Shown here: one piece after another, positions 1 to 9,600 of the stretch
Position numbering within the stretch: position 1 is the first letter of the stretch
How the letters are laid out: each line of letters opens with the position of its first letter
Source: Chitinophagaceae bacterium
GTDB lineage: Bacteria > Bacteroidota > Bacteroidia > Chitinophagales > Chitinophagaceae
Direction of reading: 5' to 3'
DNA: 48,019 nucleotides
Assembly: GCA_947379895.1 (NCBI GenBank)
Contig: CANCPA010000007.1
Location: 1 to 48,019, forward strand
Translations under genes and position numbers: made by a program
Notes under the pieces: model-generated
Told to the model about the DNA's origin: nothing
The model's input: only the letters and a program-made list of their open reading frames with translations
Databases searched by the model: none

Positions 1-2466
1 ACTCTTTCCAGAAGCATGTCTCCAAGTCAATGTATTTGACGAAGGTGTGGATGATGATACATAAATTAGCAAGGGAGTGGTAGGTACAGGGAAAGAATCA
101 ATATTACTACTTAGATATACTACTGCTGTAGAAGACGGATTGATTGTAACATTTCCATTAATAGTTTGAGCAGAAACGAGTTCGGTTGCAGCTGTAAATC
201 CATGTGGAACATTCAGCGTAAAGTTTTTCTGACGACTACAATTCATGCCTATCAAGAACTTTCCGAAACGAAATGAGTATGCATCACACTTACCCACAAA
301 GGCACCTAATGATGAACTTGAATTCATCCCTGAAGGAAATAACATTAAACCATTTGCCGCAATTGGCAATTTTTCATTGGCATAGGCATTTGTCGGATTA
401 TCGGGTGGCGCATATTCTGTTGCACCCATCCCATCTACATAATTGAGACGGATTACATATTGACCGCTATAGGTAAAAATGGGATTCGTTTCCAAAACAC
501 CATATTGGTCATGGTCGGCCACACTATAATGAAAGCGAGCAATGCCATTGACTGCACTTTGCGACTTTGATTGCCAATAAGGTTCCACCCACAACCTTTC
601 ATTGTTTTTCTTGATTGCGAGGATACCCGACTCTTCATCCGACCAAACAAAATCGGGTTGTCCTTCGGTCATTGGCAAGCGTTTTCCATTGTCATACGCA
701 TTCGTGATAGTATTATATTCATCAAAGGCATCTAAGCCAGGCACTGTTGCAGCATAACTTGTAGTTAATTGACTGAAAAACCAATTATCATTCAAAGCCT
801 GTTTAGCATAAGCAATTATAGTACTATCCAACGTAGTGGCCGCAACCTGCAATAAACCAAAGTTTCCTGACCGGTCGCCATAAGCAATTTCATTACCAAA
901 ATCACCATCCACTTCTGCCCGTCCACGCCATGCCAATAACCCGATACCTTCCATTCCATTGTAATAACTACTTCCATTTACCTGTACGGCAGGTCGTCGG
1001 AAGGGAGCCCTTGCTTTTAGCATCTTTATTGCTTGTTGCCGAAACTTTTCACTGCCTGTCAACTTATAAAACAATGCCGCATGTTGTTGCATTTCTCCAT
1101 AAGACAAGCCTACATAGCCAAACTCCCTAGACAATCCTTTTTGAGTTACTTCGTAATAATTGGAAGACGCAGAAAGAGAACTAGTACCCGACCCTATTAT
1201 ATCCGAACCAAGCCATGGAGAGAGTCCAATACTTTCCATTAAATACCGTTGAGCGAGAGGTTCTGCCATTGCCCTATTATCGCCGAGCGCCAACAATGCC
1301 TTATTTGCCTTATAGATATTTGCATTTGCCAACAGGCATTGATTGGTAATAAACCGACCATCCCGATAGGTCCTTCCAGAATCCCGACTACCTACCAACA
1401 TGTCACCCCACGCTTTTCGCCTAGTCATATAACCAATACCCGAACCATAATTTATCTGTACATCAAGAGAACTAGCCAACTGATTCCGCAACAGATAAAT
1501 GGCATATCCCAAGTATCCGTATCGCCCACCCCAACCTTCATTTCCTCCACCAAAAACGGCAGTGTTATCATTGTAATATTCAGTAGCAAAGGCATCTATC
1601 ACGGCAATGACCTTGTTTACTACATTTATATTCTGATAGCCTGCCATATTCTTTATGCTGTATGACTTTGCTAAATATTCAACATTCTCGGTGCCAAAGT
1701 TGGTTACGTTAGCAGCTTTACTCAACATGTTATTGATGGTACTGTTTACTGCATTATAGTAAGTACCTCCTACATTCATCACCGAAACAGTTGGAGATGG
1801 ATTCGTGGTGGTGGCAGGTGCGGTTCCTTGTGTTTCTGAACTTACATCCAAGAAAGGCGAAATATGTGTATAAGCCTTATAGAAAGCCCTAGAGGGCTGT
1901 GTCATATAGAATTGATAGTTGCCATTTGGAGGGCCTCCATTACCCAATCCATACAATCGTCCTGTAGATATTATTTGCAGGGTAATCGAAGTCTTACCTC
2001 TAGTCATAGACAAAGGAAGTAAGGTAGTGGAATAAACAAACCTTCCTGGCAGGGCAGGCTTGTCAATCATGATTCCCATTGGCGTGTAATCTCCTTCGTG
2101 GCGATAGCCAACTTGATAAGTGACTCCATTCTGCACAACATATAAGTATAGTCTTCCAAAAGCAGCGGTTGAACCAAAATCTCCTCCCCACATCTTTAAA
2201 GAAACATAATTCCGATTGACAGAATCGACAGTCATAGTAAAAGTTACATTTCCACCATAAATGTTTGGGGTTGCAGGAGCAAGTGCTTGACGGGCAGGTT
2301 GCCCTAGGTTACCCGTAATGATTTGGGTGTTGCTTTGAATGAATGAATGATTCGACTCGGAAGATGTATTGCCAAAAGTAATGGTGTCTTTTATTTGTGC
2401 ATGGATAATGCCTGTAATAAAAAGCAAAGAAATCAGTAAATATAAATGGAGGATGTTTTTCTTCAT
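1..2466 (-). CDS. large secreted protein, partial (C-terminus beyond window), family not recognised
   Basis: The minus frame is open for 822 codons from an ATG at 2466 to the window edge with no stop. It begins with a clear signal peptide: MKKN, a hydrophobic stretch, then a likely cut after IIHA before Q. Residues about 30-200 look beta-rich, with many aromatic and Gly residues. The middle (about 230-560) has helical segments rich in aromatic residues and Gly-Trp-Gly, such as GNEGWGGRYGYLGYA, which resembles an alpha/alpha-toroid carbohydrate-active enzyme. The last visible residues, with TLTW near the edge, look like the start of a fibronectin type III domain. I do not recognise the family. 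A secreted polysaccharide lyase or hydrolase is an inference from composition and the nearby GH127 and sulfatase genes. A C-terminal sorting domain could lie outside the window. Confidence 0.85.
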   Translation of the reverse strand, partial: MKKNILHLYLLISLLFITGIIHAQIKDTITFGNTSSESNHSFIQSNTQIITGNLGQPARQALAPATPNIYGGNVTFTMTVDSVNRNYVSLKMWGGDFGSTAAFGRLYLYVVQNGVTYQVGYRHEGDYTPMGIMIDKPALPGRFVYSTTLLPLSMTRGKTSITLQIISTGRLYGLGNGGPPNGNYQFYMTQPSRAFYKAYTHISPFLDVSSETQGTAPATTTNPSPTVSVMNVGGTYYNAVNSTINNMLSKAANVTNFGTENVEYLAKSYSIKNMAGYQNINVVNKVIAVIDAFATEYYNDNTAVFGGGNEGWGGRYGYLGYAIYLLRNQLASSLDVQINYGSGIGYMTRRKAWGDMLVGSRDSGRTYRDGRFITNQCLLANANIYKANKALLALGDNRAMAEPLAQRYLMESIGLSPWLGSDIIGSGTSSLSASSNYYEVTQKGLSREFGYVGLSYGEMQQHAALFYKLTGSEKFRQQAIKMLKARAPFRRPAVQVNGSSYYNGMEGIGLLAWRGRAEVDGDFGNEIAYGDRSGNFGLLQVAATTLDSTIIAYAKQALNDNWFFSQLTTSYAATVPGLDAFDEYNTITNAYDNGKRLPMTEGQPDFVWSDEESGILAIKKNNERLWVEPYWQSKSQSAVNGIARFHYSVADHDQYGVLETNPIFTYSGQYVIRLNYVDGMGATEYAPPDNPTNAYANEKLPIAANGLMLFPSGMNSSSSLGAFVGKCDAYSFRFGKFLIGMNCSRQKNFTLNVPHGFTAATELVSAQTINGNVTINPSSTAVVYLSSNIDSFPVPTTPLLIYVSSSTPSSNTLTWRHASGKS

Positions 2467-2816
2467 ATATAAATTAGCCTAACAAAAGGTGGCAATTAAA
2501 ATTAGATAAATACAACGGTATATGTCTTATTTGAAAGAATGGAATAATTTTATCTATTATCAAACTAACATTAAATTAAAACACTGAACCGAATAAGCAA
2601 ATTAATAAGTGACAAAGTTAAATTAACCTGATGTGGGAGAAGGGTGGGAAAATGTCCAATTAAAGGGGGCAAACAGGTCAATAATGATAATTAGCGTTTA
2701 AAATCCTTATAATGTAGTTACGCTAAAGTAACATATTATGGCTTTTGTGAAAAAGCTCTTGCTATGTATTAAAAATAAAACATAGAAGATATAGTTGAGA
2801 TTATTTACAGAAGAAA
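2467..2816. other. intergenic, no gene seen
   Basis: This AT-rich stretch lies between two minus-strand genes and must hold the promoter of the large secreted gene. I found no convincing TAnnTTTG box. A short inverted repeat (GTTAC, 6-nt loop, GTAAC) lies near 2714-2730. No coding potential was seen on either strand. Confidence 0.5.
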
Positions 2817-3416
2817 CTAACTTTTAGTGTAAGTATTAGCATCGTATTTAAGTACAAATTCAAGTAGTTCGGGAAAAAATATATTGTAGCAAGTATTTAG
2901 TATTTCGTAGTGACTTTCGAACAATTGAAAACACTTATCAGAGGAAGTCAGGTAAGTTGCACGCCTTGAAAGACTTTCAAAACTATTTTTAATTCCTTCT
3001 CTATATTTATAATTAAATAACCAATTATGATGCTTCATAGATGGAAACCTCATTTTAAATCCTTCGGGAAAACAAGGTTCAAACTTTTCAAGAATAGCAT
3101 AAGTTTCTTCTGCAAAATGTGCTAAAGAATGATTCTGATTAAAAATGCTAGTATCGTTAGCTAGAAAATGATCAAATGCAATATCAATAAATGCGCCCGA
3201 ATAGGCCCCTACGGCCGGCTTTAGATATTGACTAGCTTCCTTTGTGGTTAAATGGCTATCCGTGAAAATATCTATTGCCCGATGTAATCGTATTCCTTTT
3301 TGAATGGCTAGAGAATAATCAAATTGCTTTTTCCCTTTTATATAGTCACTTATAATATTGCCAACTAATACCTCTGGCTGACTAAAAGAAAGGTATGCAT
3401 GGGCAAGATAGTTCAT
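2817..3416 (-). CDS. acpH: acyl carrier protein phosphodiesterase (AcpH family)
   Basis: The product has 199 residues, close to E. coli AcpH (193). The N-terminus MNYLAHAYLSF matches the hallmark start of the family (MNFLAH-like). Further conserved features are GNIISDYIKG, LHRAIDIFTDSH with its HR and DxH residues, and FIDIAFDHFLA, which belong to an HD-like helical metal-site fold. The family removes the 4'-phosphopantetheine arm from holo-ACP in the cytosol, turning over fatty-acid synthesis carriers. The ATG at 3416 is supported because the conserved motif begins at residue 1. It lies downstream of frr but is separated from it by a strong terminator, so it is probably transcribed on its own. 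Confidence 0.88.
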   Translation of the reverse strand: MNYLAHAYLSFSQPEVLVGNIISDYIKGKKQFDYSLAIQKGIRLHRAIDIFTDSHLTTKEASQYLKPAVGAYSGAFIDIAFDHFLANDTSIFNQNHSLAHFAEETYAILEKFEPCFPEGFKMRFPSMKHHNWLFNYKYREGIKNSFESLSRRATYLTSSDKCFQLFESHYEILNTCYNIFFPELLEFVLKYDANTYTKS

Positions 3417-3552
3417 GATTAAAATATAATTGGTGAGTAAGTATGTTATAATTTGCAGGTTATAATTGAATGGTTTTACGTATTAATTATTCCTTTTTCA
3501 ATTAAGCGATTGGATCCTTATATATTACTACCATAATCTTATTTACTCTCAC

Positions 3553-3605
3553 TAAATAAAAAACAAGTGTGATGAATGAAATAAAAAATTTGCATTCATC
3601 ACACT
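3553..3605 (-). terminator. intrinsic terminator of frr
   Basis: A perfect 13-bp stem (AGTGTGATGAATG at 3566-3578 with its complement at 3593-3605) closes a 14-nt loop. Read on the minus strand, it is followed by a T-rich run (complement of 3554-3563). It lies between the frr stop and acpH. Confidence 0.8.
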
Positions 3606-3676
3606 AAAGGAAGTTATACGTTAACAAGTACCTTCAAATCCTTACATTCAAATAATTTTCAATGATGGCTATTTGC

Positions 3677-4240
3677 TTAAATAGTCATCATTTCCTTTTC
3701 CTTTGAAGCGAGGTGCTTTTCCACCAACAAAATAAACTTATCTGTTAAATCCTGAATTTCTTTTTCAGATCCTTTTGCGATGTCTTCACTGAGTCCGTCC
3801 TTTTGCAATTTCTTTATTTGCTCAATTCCATCACGGCGAATATTACGAATAGCCACTTTGGCTTGTTCTCCTTCCCCACTTGCTTTTTTAAACAATTCCT
3901 TACGCCTTTCTTCTGTAAGTGGGGGCATAAATAAACGAATTTGCACACCGTCATTTTGAGGAGTAACGCCAATATTCGCACCCATAATTGCGCGATCTAT
4001 TTGTGCAAGCATTTTCTTCTCCCAAGGTTGAATTGTTAGGGTTCTAGCATCTTGAACAGTAACGTTTGCCACTTGATTAATTGGTGTGGGTGCATCATAA
4101 TACTCAACTGTAATACCATCTAACATAGTAGGGCTCACTTTACCTGCACGAATCTTTGTCAATTCGGACTCCAAGTGATTAATTGCCTTTTTCATACTAT
4201 CCTCTGTATCTTCCAATATAAAATCTAAATCTTCTTGCAT
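3677..4240 (-). CDS. frr: ribosome recycling factor
   Basis: The product has 187 residues from the ATG at 4240; the family norm is about 185. Conserved features include LTKIRAGKVSPTMLDGI near the N-terminus, NVTVQDARTLTIQPWEK in domain II, GVTPQNDGVQIRL with the family's NDG, and PPLTEERRKEL. RRF works with EF-G to split the post-termination ribosome in the cytosol. An in-frame upstream ATG at 4291 would add 17 residues not seen in the family and would overlap the promoter-like box at 4266-4273, so 4240 is preferred. The usual neighbour pyrH is not adjacent here. Confidence 0.96.
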   Translation of the reverse strand: MQEDLDFILEDTEDSMKKAINHLESELTKIRAGKVSPTMLDGITVEYYDAPTPINQVANVTVQDARTLTIQPWEKKMLAQIDRAIMGANIGVTPQNDGVQIRLFMPPLTEERRKELFKKASGEGEQAKVAIRNIRRDGIEQIKKLQKDGLSEDIAKGSEKEIQDLTDKFILLVEKHLASKEKEMMTI

Positions 4241-4265
4241 AATATTATGTATTATTTTTCCGTGG

Positions 4266-4273
4266 CGAAAATA
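4266..4273 (-). promoter_or_regulatory. -7 promoter box of frr
   Basis: The minus strand reads TATTTTCG, one mismatch from the Bacteroidota TAnnTTTG -7 consensus. It would place the transcript start about 20 nt upstream of the ATG at 4240. The -33 part is weak. Confidence 0.4.
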
Positions 4274-4412
4274 AGGAATGAAACGTAACAATATTTAATC
4301 AGTACCCAATATTGAAATAGATATTTCTCCTCTGTTTCTAATTAAAACAAATCTCAGCCTTCTCGTTTTAATTACACTCAACAATTATATATCCTCTCAA
4401 TATTGACTTAAA

Positions 4413-5654
4413 TTAAATTTTTGTTTCTAGCGTTTTTAATGATTTCCTGATTATTTCCACACATTCTATTATTTGTTCCTTAGTGATACAAAGAGGTGGC
4501 GCAAAACGAATTTTATCTCCGTGAGTGGGTTTTGCTAACAAGCCATTATCACGTAATGCCAAACATAAATCCCATGAAGCATCTGGATTTTCATGTCCAA
4601 TTACAATTGCATTTAATAATCCTTTACCCCTAATTGACTTTATTAAAGGAGAATTTAGTTTTGCTAGTTCTTCTCTTAGAAGTACACCTAAAGTTTCGGC
4701 ATTTTCAGCCATTTTCTCGTCCTTCAATACATTCAAAGAAGCAATAGCCACTGCACAAGCGAGTGGATTACCTCCATAAGTACTTCCATGTTCGCCGGGC
4801 TTTATTGTTAGCATAATTTCATCGTCAGCTAAAATTGCTGCAACTGGCATTGTTCCTCCACTTAATGCTTTGCCCAAAATCAAAATATCAGGACGCACAT
4901 TCTCATGGTCACATGCCAACAATTTACCTGTACGACAAAGACCTGTTTGAATTTCATCAGCAATAAACAAGACATTGTATTTATCACATAATTCCCTTAC
5001 AGTTTTCAAATACCCTTCTACAGGAATTACAACCCCTGCTTCTCCTTGAATAGGTTCTACCATGAAAGCAGCAACATTTGTATCCTGAAACGCCTTTTCT
5101 AAGGCAATAGTATCATCATAAGGGACAGTTTCAAAACCTGGCATAAATGGACCAAAGTTTTTAAAACTACTTGGGTCAGTAGATGCTGAAATCGCAGCTA
5201 ATGTTCTACCCCAAAAGTTTCCTTCAGCAAAAATAATCTTCGCCTTATTTTCAGGAACACCTTTTACTACATATGCCCATCTTCTAGCTAACTTAATAGC
5301 AGTTTCTCCTCCTTCGACGCCTGTATTCATAGGCAATACTTTATCATATCCAAAATATTCAGTAATGAATTTTTCATATTCCCCTAGTATATTATTATGA
5401 AAAGCCCGTGAAGTAAGAGTAAGTTTTTGTGCTTGTTTAATAAGTGCCTCGATGATTAAGGGATGACAATGCCCTTGATTGACTGCAGAATAACCACTCA
5501 GGAAATCGAAATATTTTTTCCCATCAACATCAGTCAGATAAACTCCTTTACCTTCCTTTAAAACTACTGGAAGTGGATGATAATTGTGTGCACCGTAATG
5601 TTCTTCTAATTCTAAATAGTGAGTACCAAGCTCAGATAAATTGTGTATCGACAT
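4413..5654 (-). CDS. rocD: ornithine--oxo-acid aminotransferase
   Basis: This 413-residue class III PLP aminotransferase converts ornithine and 2-oxoglutarate to glutamate-5-semialdehyde and glutamate. Visible features are the substrate-binding N-terminus [32 protein letters not shown] (110-126), [14 protein letters not shown] around D233, and the PLP lysine K262 in LGKALSGG. These residues and the length (family about 400) separate it from acetylornithine or GABA aminotransferases. It is probably monocistronic, with a long upstream gap. Functionally it can consume ornithine made by the arginine deiminase and CtlX homologues at 29.2-31.7 kb in this window. Confidence 0.95.
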   Translation of the reverse strand: MSIHNLSELGTHYLELEEHYGAHNYHPLPVVLKEGKGVYLTDVDGKKYFDFLSGYSAVNQGHCHPLIIEALIKQAQKLTLTSRAFHNNILGEYEKFITEYFGYDKVLPMNTGVEGGETAIKLARRWAYVVKGVPENKAKIIFAEGNFWGRTLAAISASTDPSSFKNFGPFMPGFETVPYDDTIALEKAFQDTNVAAFMVEPIQGEAGVVIPVEGYLKTVRELCDKYNVLFIADEIQTGLCRTGKLLACDHENVRPDILILGKALSGGTMPVAAILADDEIMLTIKPGEHGSTYGGNPLACAVAIASLNVLKDEKMAENAETLGVLLREELAKLNSPLIKSIRGKGLLNAIVIGHENPDASWDLCLALRDNGLLAKPTHGDKIRFAPPLCITKEQIIECVEIIRKSLKTLETKI

Positions 5655-6073
5655 TATTTTTATTAATAATTTTTAATGCTTTAAAGCCAATAAGATTCCA
5701 AACCCTGAAAGAGTAACAAAAATTATAAAGCAAAAGCTTGTTGAAATAAAAAACTTAGAATGTTGTTTCAATAATATACGCTTCAATTTTAAATATAAAA
5801 AGTATAAATTGAACAACGCTTTTTGAAAGATTTCTAACTAATATCTAAAGGAATAAGACATCAATCAAATAATATTATATATAACTTTTCGGATGATCGA
5901 GAAAGTCTAAATTGCCAAGAAGAAACTTCATATTAGTGTAATTCGGGTGCAATATAATTGATTGTTATTAAAAACTTAATAAAGTAATCAAATTCAAATC
6001 AATTGGTTGTTCTGATAATAATCTGATTAAACGAATAAGAAACAATAAAAGGTTCATTTAAAAAAACATTTAA
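5655..6073. other. intergenic, no gene seen
   Basis: A 419-bp AT-rich spacer between ribBA and rocD, both minus. It should contain the rocD promoter. I saw no open frame with coding character, no repeat shared with the rest of the window, and no clear riboswitch or terminator. Confidence 0.5.
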
Positions 6074-7276
6074 TTAATGGTGAAGTATTTCATGCCCCAT
6101 CTTATCTCTTTTTGTTTCAAGATACCTTTCATTAAATTGGTTAGGTACAATTTCGATAGGAACTATTTCAACAATTTCTAATCCATAACCTTTCAAAGCA
6201 GCCCTTTTCTTTGGGTTATTGCTCATCAATTTCAACTTTGCAGCGCCAAGCTTCTTTAACATTTGCGCACCCACACCATAATCCCTTTCATCCATAGCAA
6301 AGCCAAGATGCAAGTTAGCTTCTACTGTATCCATGCCCTCTTCCTGTAATTTATAGGCTTTTAATTTATTCAAGAGTCCTATACCTCTCCCTTCCTGATT
6401 CATATAAAGGATGATACCCTTTCCTTCGGCTTCAATCATTCTCATCGCTTTATGCAATTGTTCGCCACAATCACATCTAAAACTTGCCAAAATATCTCCT
6501 GTAAAACAACTGCTATGAACACGAGTCAAAACAGGTTCATTTTCATCCCACTCCCCTTTTATCATCGCCAAATGTTCAGCTGAACTATCTTTATCTTTAA
6601 AAGCAACCAATTTAAAGTGACCATACTTTGTTGGCATATCAACTCTTACTACTTCCTCAACTAAGCAATCAATCTCTAAGCGATAAGCGATAAGATCTTT
6701 AATTGAAATTATTTTCAAATCTAATCTTTTTGCAATCTTAGTTAGTGCCGGAAGTCGAGCCATTGTACCATCTTCATTCATTACTTCTACAAGCACTCCT
6801 GCAGGTTCCAATCCGGCTAATCTAGCTAAGTCTACAGTAGCTTCAGTATGTCCGGTACGCCTTAGTACTCCTCCTTTTTTTGCTATCAAAGGGAATATAT
6901 GTCCCGGTCTACCTAAATCCGAGGGCGATGTGGAGGGGGCAATCAAAGCTTTTATTGTTTTTGAACGGTCTTGTGCAGAAATGCCTGTGGTAGTGTCAGG
7001 GGCAATCAAATCAACAGAAACTGTAAACGCCGTTTCATGTAAGGAAGTATTCGAACTTACCATTGGTGACAATTGTAATTCTTTACACCGTTCTTCAGTA
7101 AGGGCTACACAAATCAACCCCCTACCCTCTTTGGCCATAAAATTTATGGCTTCTGGTGTTGCAAAATGAGCAGCCATCACAAAATCGCCTTCATTTTCTC
7201 TATCCTCATCATCCACAACAATAATCATTTCGCCACGCTTTATTGCTGCTATTCCATCCTCAATTGTATTTAACAT
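6074..7276 (-). CDS. ribBA: bifunctional DHBP synthase / GTP cyclohydrolase II
   Basis: The product has 400 residues. The N-terminal RibB half (about 1-200) shows [27 protein letters not shown] and the [11 protein letters not shown] loop, and makes 3,4-dihydroxy-2-butanone 4-phosphate. The C-terminal RibA half shows [22 protein letters not shown], with the three zinc cysteines C-x10-C-x-C, and [12 protein letters not shown], and opens GTP for riboflavin synthesis. A longer start at 7294 would use TTG and overlap the -7 box at 7292-7299, so the ATG at 7276 is chosen. No FMN riboswitch was found upstream. Confidence 0.95.
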   Translation of the reverse strand: MLNTIEDGIAAIKRGEMIIVVDDEDRENEGDFVMAAHFATPEAINFMAKEGRGLICVALTEERCKELQLSPMVSSNTSLHETAFTVSVDLIAPDTTTGISAQDRSKTIKALIAPSTSPSDLGRPGHIFPLIAKKGGVLRRTGHTEATVDLARLAGLEPAGVLVEVMNEDGTMARLPALTKIAKRLDLKIISIKDLIAYRLEIDCLVEEVVRVDMPTKYGHFKLVAFKDKDSSAEHLAMIKGEWDENEPVLTRVHSSCFTGDILASFRCDCGEQLHKAMRMIEAEGKGIILYMNQEGRGIGLLNKLKAYKLQEEGMDTVEANLHLGFAMDERDYGVGAQMLKKLGAAKLKLMSNNPKKRAALKGYGLEIVEIVPIEIVPNQFNERYLETKRDKMGHEILHH

Positions 7277-7291
7277 GCCATCATTTTTTTG

Positions 7292-7324
7292 CAAAAGTAA
7301 GCCTGAGGCACTTACATAGTCGAA
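7292..7324 (-). promoter_or_regulatory. promoter of ribBA
   Basis: The minus strand has a perfect -7 box TACTTTTG (complement of 7292-7299). A TTCG (complement of 7321-7324) lies 21 nt upstream, one mismatch from the TTTG -33 box. The predicted start is about 10 nt before the ATG at 7276, giving a very short leader. Confidence 0.6.
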
Positions 7325-7457
7325 TTAAAGTGCATCAATTCCACTATTCGTTATAATATTACTTGCTTTTTTAACTAAACCTTAGTTAAGCAATAACAAA
7401 ACCAATTAAGAAACATTACAATATTTAAATTGGCTTATTATATAAAAATATATTGCC

Positions 7458-7467
7458 TAAACGTTTA
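7458..7467. promoter_or_regulatory. candidate operator palindrome TAAACGTTTA
   Basis: A perfect 10-bp palindrome with a central CG lies in the divergent ribBA/GH127 spacer, 68 bp before the GH127 start. LacI-family regulators of sugar genes often bind CG-centred palindromes. No regulator gene is adjacent, so assignment is speculative. Confidence 0.25.
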
Positions 7468-7534
7468 AAGTGATATATTCTATCTGTACATTCGCAACCG
7501 CATTTTTGCATTCACATTATTAATTATCAGCTTA

Positions 7535-9505
7535 ATGACAAATGCTTTCTCATTAATAAATAGAAAAAATAACTTACAGAAATTAAATATTACCAAATTA
7601 ACTTTCTGCTTAGCTCTCATCACTACCACTTCATTTGGGCAATATATTGGACAACATAAGGATGTTGTGACAGTTCAAACAAAAATTGAAGCGAAGGCTA
7701 GTAGTTTCGATTTGAGTGATGTTCGTTTATTGCCTAGTCGATTCAAAGACAATGCAGATAGAGAAGGGGCGTGGATGCTTTCTTTACCTGTAGAAAGGCT
7801 GATGCAAAGCTTTAAAGTAAATGCAGGCATGTTGACCGACAATAAGAAAAACGTTCGCAAAATGCCTATTCCCCTCGGAGGATGGGAGGGTTTGGATATG
7901 GAATTGAGGGGACATAGTATTGGACACTTATTATCCGGACTATCGTTGCAATATGCTTCAACAGGTGATGAGGCTTTCAAGAAAAAGAGTGACAGTATTG
8001 TTAATGTATTGGCACAAGTGCAACAAGTATTGAATCAGGATGGCTACCTAAGTGCATTCCCACAAAATTATATTGACAGGAATATTGCAGGTACTGGTGT
8101 TTGGGCACCGTGGTATACCCTGCATAAAATATTGGCAGGATTGACAGATGTTTATTGGCAAACTGGGAATAAACAAGCATTGGATGTGGTGAACAAAATG
8201 GCAGGATGGACTTTTAAAAAGATAGGTACGCTGCCTAATGATGTATTAGCTAGGATGCTGCGGAATGAATTTGGAGGTATGAACGATGCCTTTTATAACC
8301 TTTATTCTATTACTGGAAATCCTGACCATTTGAAACTAGCTCAACTATTTTATCATCATGCAGCATTAGACCCGTTACTTAGAAAAAAAGATACTTTAGA
8401 TAAAGCACATGCTAATACCATTATTCCAAAAGTGGTAGGCGAGGCAAGGTCTTATGAATTGGGTGGGGATGAAAAGGATAAAGAAATTGCAACCTTCTTT
8501 TGGAATACAATCATTAAAGACCATACCTATGTAAATGGTAGTAATAGTGATAAAGAACATCTGTTTAAGGATGGAAAAATATCTGAACATCTCACAGGTA
8601 ATACAGGTGAAACATGTAATACCTATAATATGCTAAAACTCACCAAGCATTTATTTACCTGGAATGCCGAAGAAAAGTATGCAGACTATTATGAACAAGC
8701 TTTATATAATCATATTCTCGGTCAACAAGATCCAAAGACGGGCATGGTATGTTATTTTACCCCATTGCAATCGGGTTCTTATAGACTCTATAGTACGCCT
8801 GACCAATCATTTTGGTGTTGTGTGGGAAGTGGGTTTGAGAGTCATTCAAAGTTTGGTGAATCCATCTATTTTCATGATGACAAAGGAATTTATATCAACC
8901 TGTTTATTCCTTCGGAGTTAAATTGGAATGCAAAGTCTTTTAAGGTAAAACAAGAGACGCAATACCCCGAAGAGGCAAGCACTAAATTTACCATTGAAAC
9001 TACTAATAAAGAAAATGTAGTCTTGCATATCCGTTATCCTTCATGGGCTACGAATGGGGCAATCGTATTGGTAAATGGAAAGAAACAGAACATTAAACAA
9101 TCAGCAGGTAGTTATATTACAATAGATAGAAAATGGATTACGGGAGATAAGGTTGAGGTTACTTATCCTATGTCATTGAGGGTTATTTCTACGAATGATA
9201 ATGCAAAAATTGCAGCAATTACTTATGGACCAATTGTATTAGCTGCACCGATGGGAACAGAGGGCATGACAGGCACAAGGCCTTATCATGACGCTCAAGA
9301 CCCTTATGAATATTATGGTTTCGACTACCATATTCCTAATAACTTTCTACACTCAATAGATACAAAGGGTAAGGATTTGACATCAATGATTCATCCTGTA
9401 GAAGGGAAAAAGCTAACTTTTTCGATTGATGGAACGCCTATTATCTTAGTTCCTTTTTATAATCTTCATCGAGAAAGATATGTAGTGTATTGGGACTTGA
9501 AATAG
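7535..9505 (+). CDS. secreted GH127-type beta-L-arabinofuranosidase (DUF1680)
   Basis: The product has 656 residues. An N-terminal signal-like segment (about 18-36, ending TSFG before Q) points to export. The (alpha/alpha)6 catalytic region is evident from LPVERLMQSF, GGWEGLDMELRGHSIGHLL, FGGMNDAFYNLY and GETCNTYNMLKL. The Cys3-Glu zinc site known from HypBA1 is present: E359, C361 and the pair C428-C429 in FWCCVGSG. C428 matches the catalytic nucleophile. The family removes beta-L-arabinofuranose from plant glycoproteins or arabinans; the related GH146 cannot be excluded. The gene stands alone, divergent from ribBA, without SusC/SusD neighbours in the window. An internal start nearer the signal sequence is possible. 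Confidence 0.9.
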   Translation: MTNAFSLINRKNNLQKLNITKLTFCLALITTTSFGQYIGQHKDVVTVQTKIEAKASSFDLSDVRLLPSRFKDNADREGAWMLSLPVERLMQSFKVNAGMLTDNKKNVRKMPIPLGGWEGLDMELRGHSIGHLLSGLSLQYASTGDEAFKKKSDSIVNVLAQVQQVLNQDGYLSAFPQNYIDRNIAGTGVWAPWYTLHKILAGLTDVYWQTGNKQALDVVNKMAGWTFKKIGTLPNDVLARMLRNEFGGMNDAFYNLYSITGNPDHLKLAQLFYHHAALDPLLRKKDTLDKAHANTIIPKVVGEARSYELGGDEKDKEIATFFWNTIIKDHTYVNGSNSDKEHLFKDGKISEHLTGNTGETCNTYNMLKLTKHLFTWNAEEKYADYYEQALYNHILGQQDPKTGMVCYFTPLQSGSYRLYSTPDQSFWCCVGSGFESHSKFGESIYFHDDKGIYINLFIPSELNWNAKSFKVKQETQYPEEASTKFTIETTNKENVVLHIRYPSWATNGAIVLVNGKKQNIKQSAGSYITIDRKWITGDKVEVTYPMSLRVISTNDNAKIAAITYGPIVLAAPMGTEGMTGTRPYHDAQDPYEYYGFDYHIPNNFLHSIDTKGKDLTSMIHPVEGKKLTFSIDGTPIILVPFYNLHRERYVVYWDLK

Positions 9506-9534
9506 AGATAAAATATGAGTATGTGACTATATAA

Positions 9535-9574
9535 AAAAGTGAGCCCCTCTGCACAATCAGATGGGCTCACTTTT
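9535..9574. terminator. bidirectional terminator between GH127 and alaS
   Basis: An A-rich then GTGAGCCC left arm pairs with GGGCTCAC and a T-tract on the right, with an inner TCTG/CAGA extension around a 6-nt loop. A-tract and T-tract flank the stem, so it can act in both directions on these convergent genes. Confidence 0.85.
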
Positions 9575-9600
9575 ATTTATAACAATTTTCAAATAAAATA

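Noticed and set aside
453-1665. Several short frames on both strands (453-650, 930-1130, 1033-1242, 1249-1665)
   Set aside because: All lie inside the 822-codon minus-strand secreted protein in other frames.
4339-4374. TAATTAAAAC/GTTTTAATTA inverted repeat as a terminator of rocD
   Set aside because: The stem is AT-only in most positions, has a 16-nt loop and no following T-run on the minus strand.
7277-7420. FMN riboswitch upstream of ribBA
   Set aside because: No conserved RFN-element segments are present, and the promoter box predicts a leader too short to hold one.
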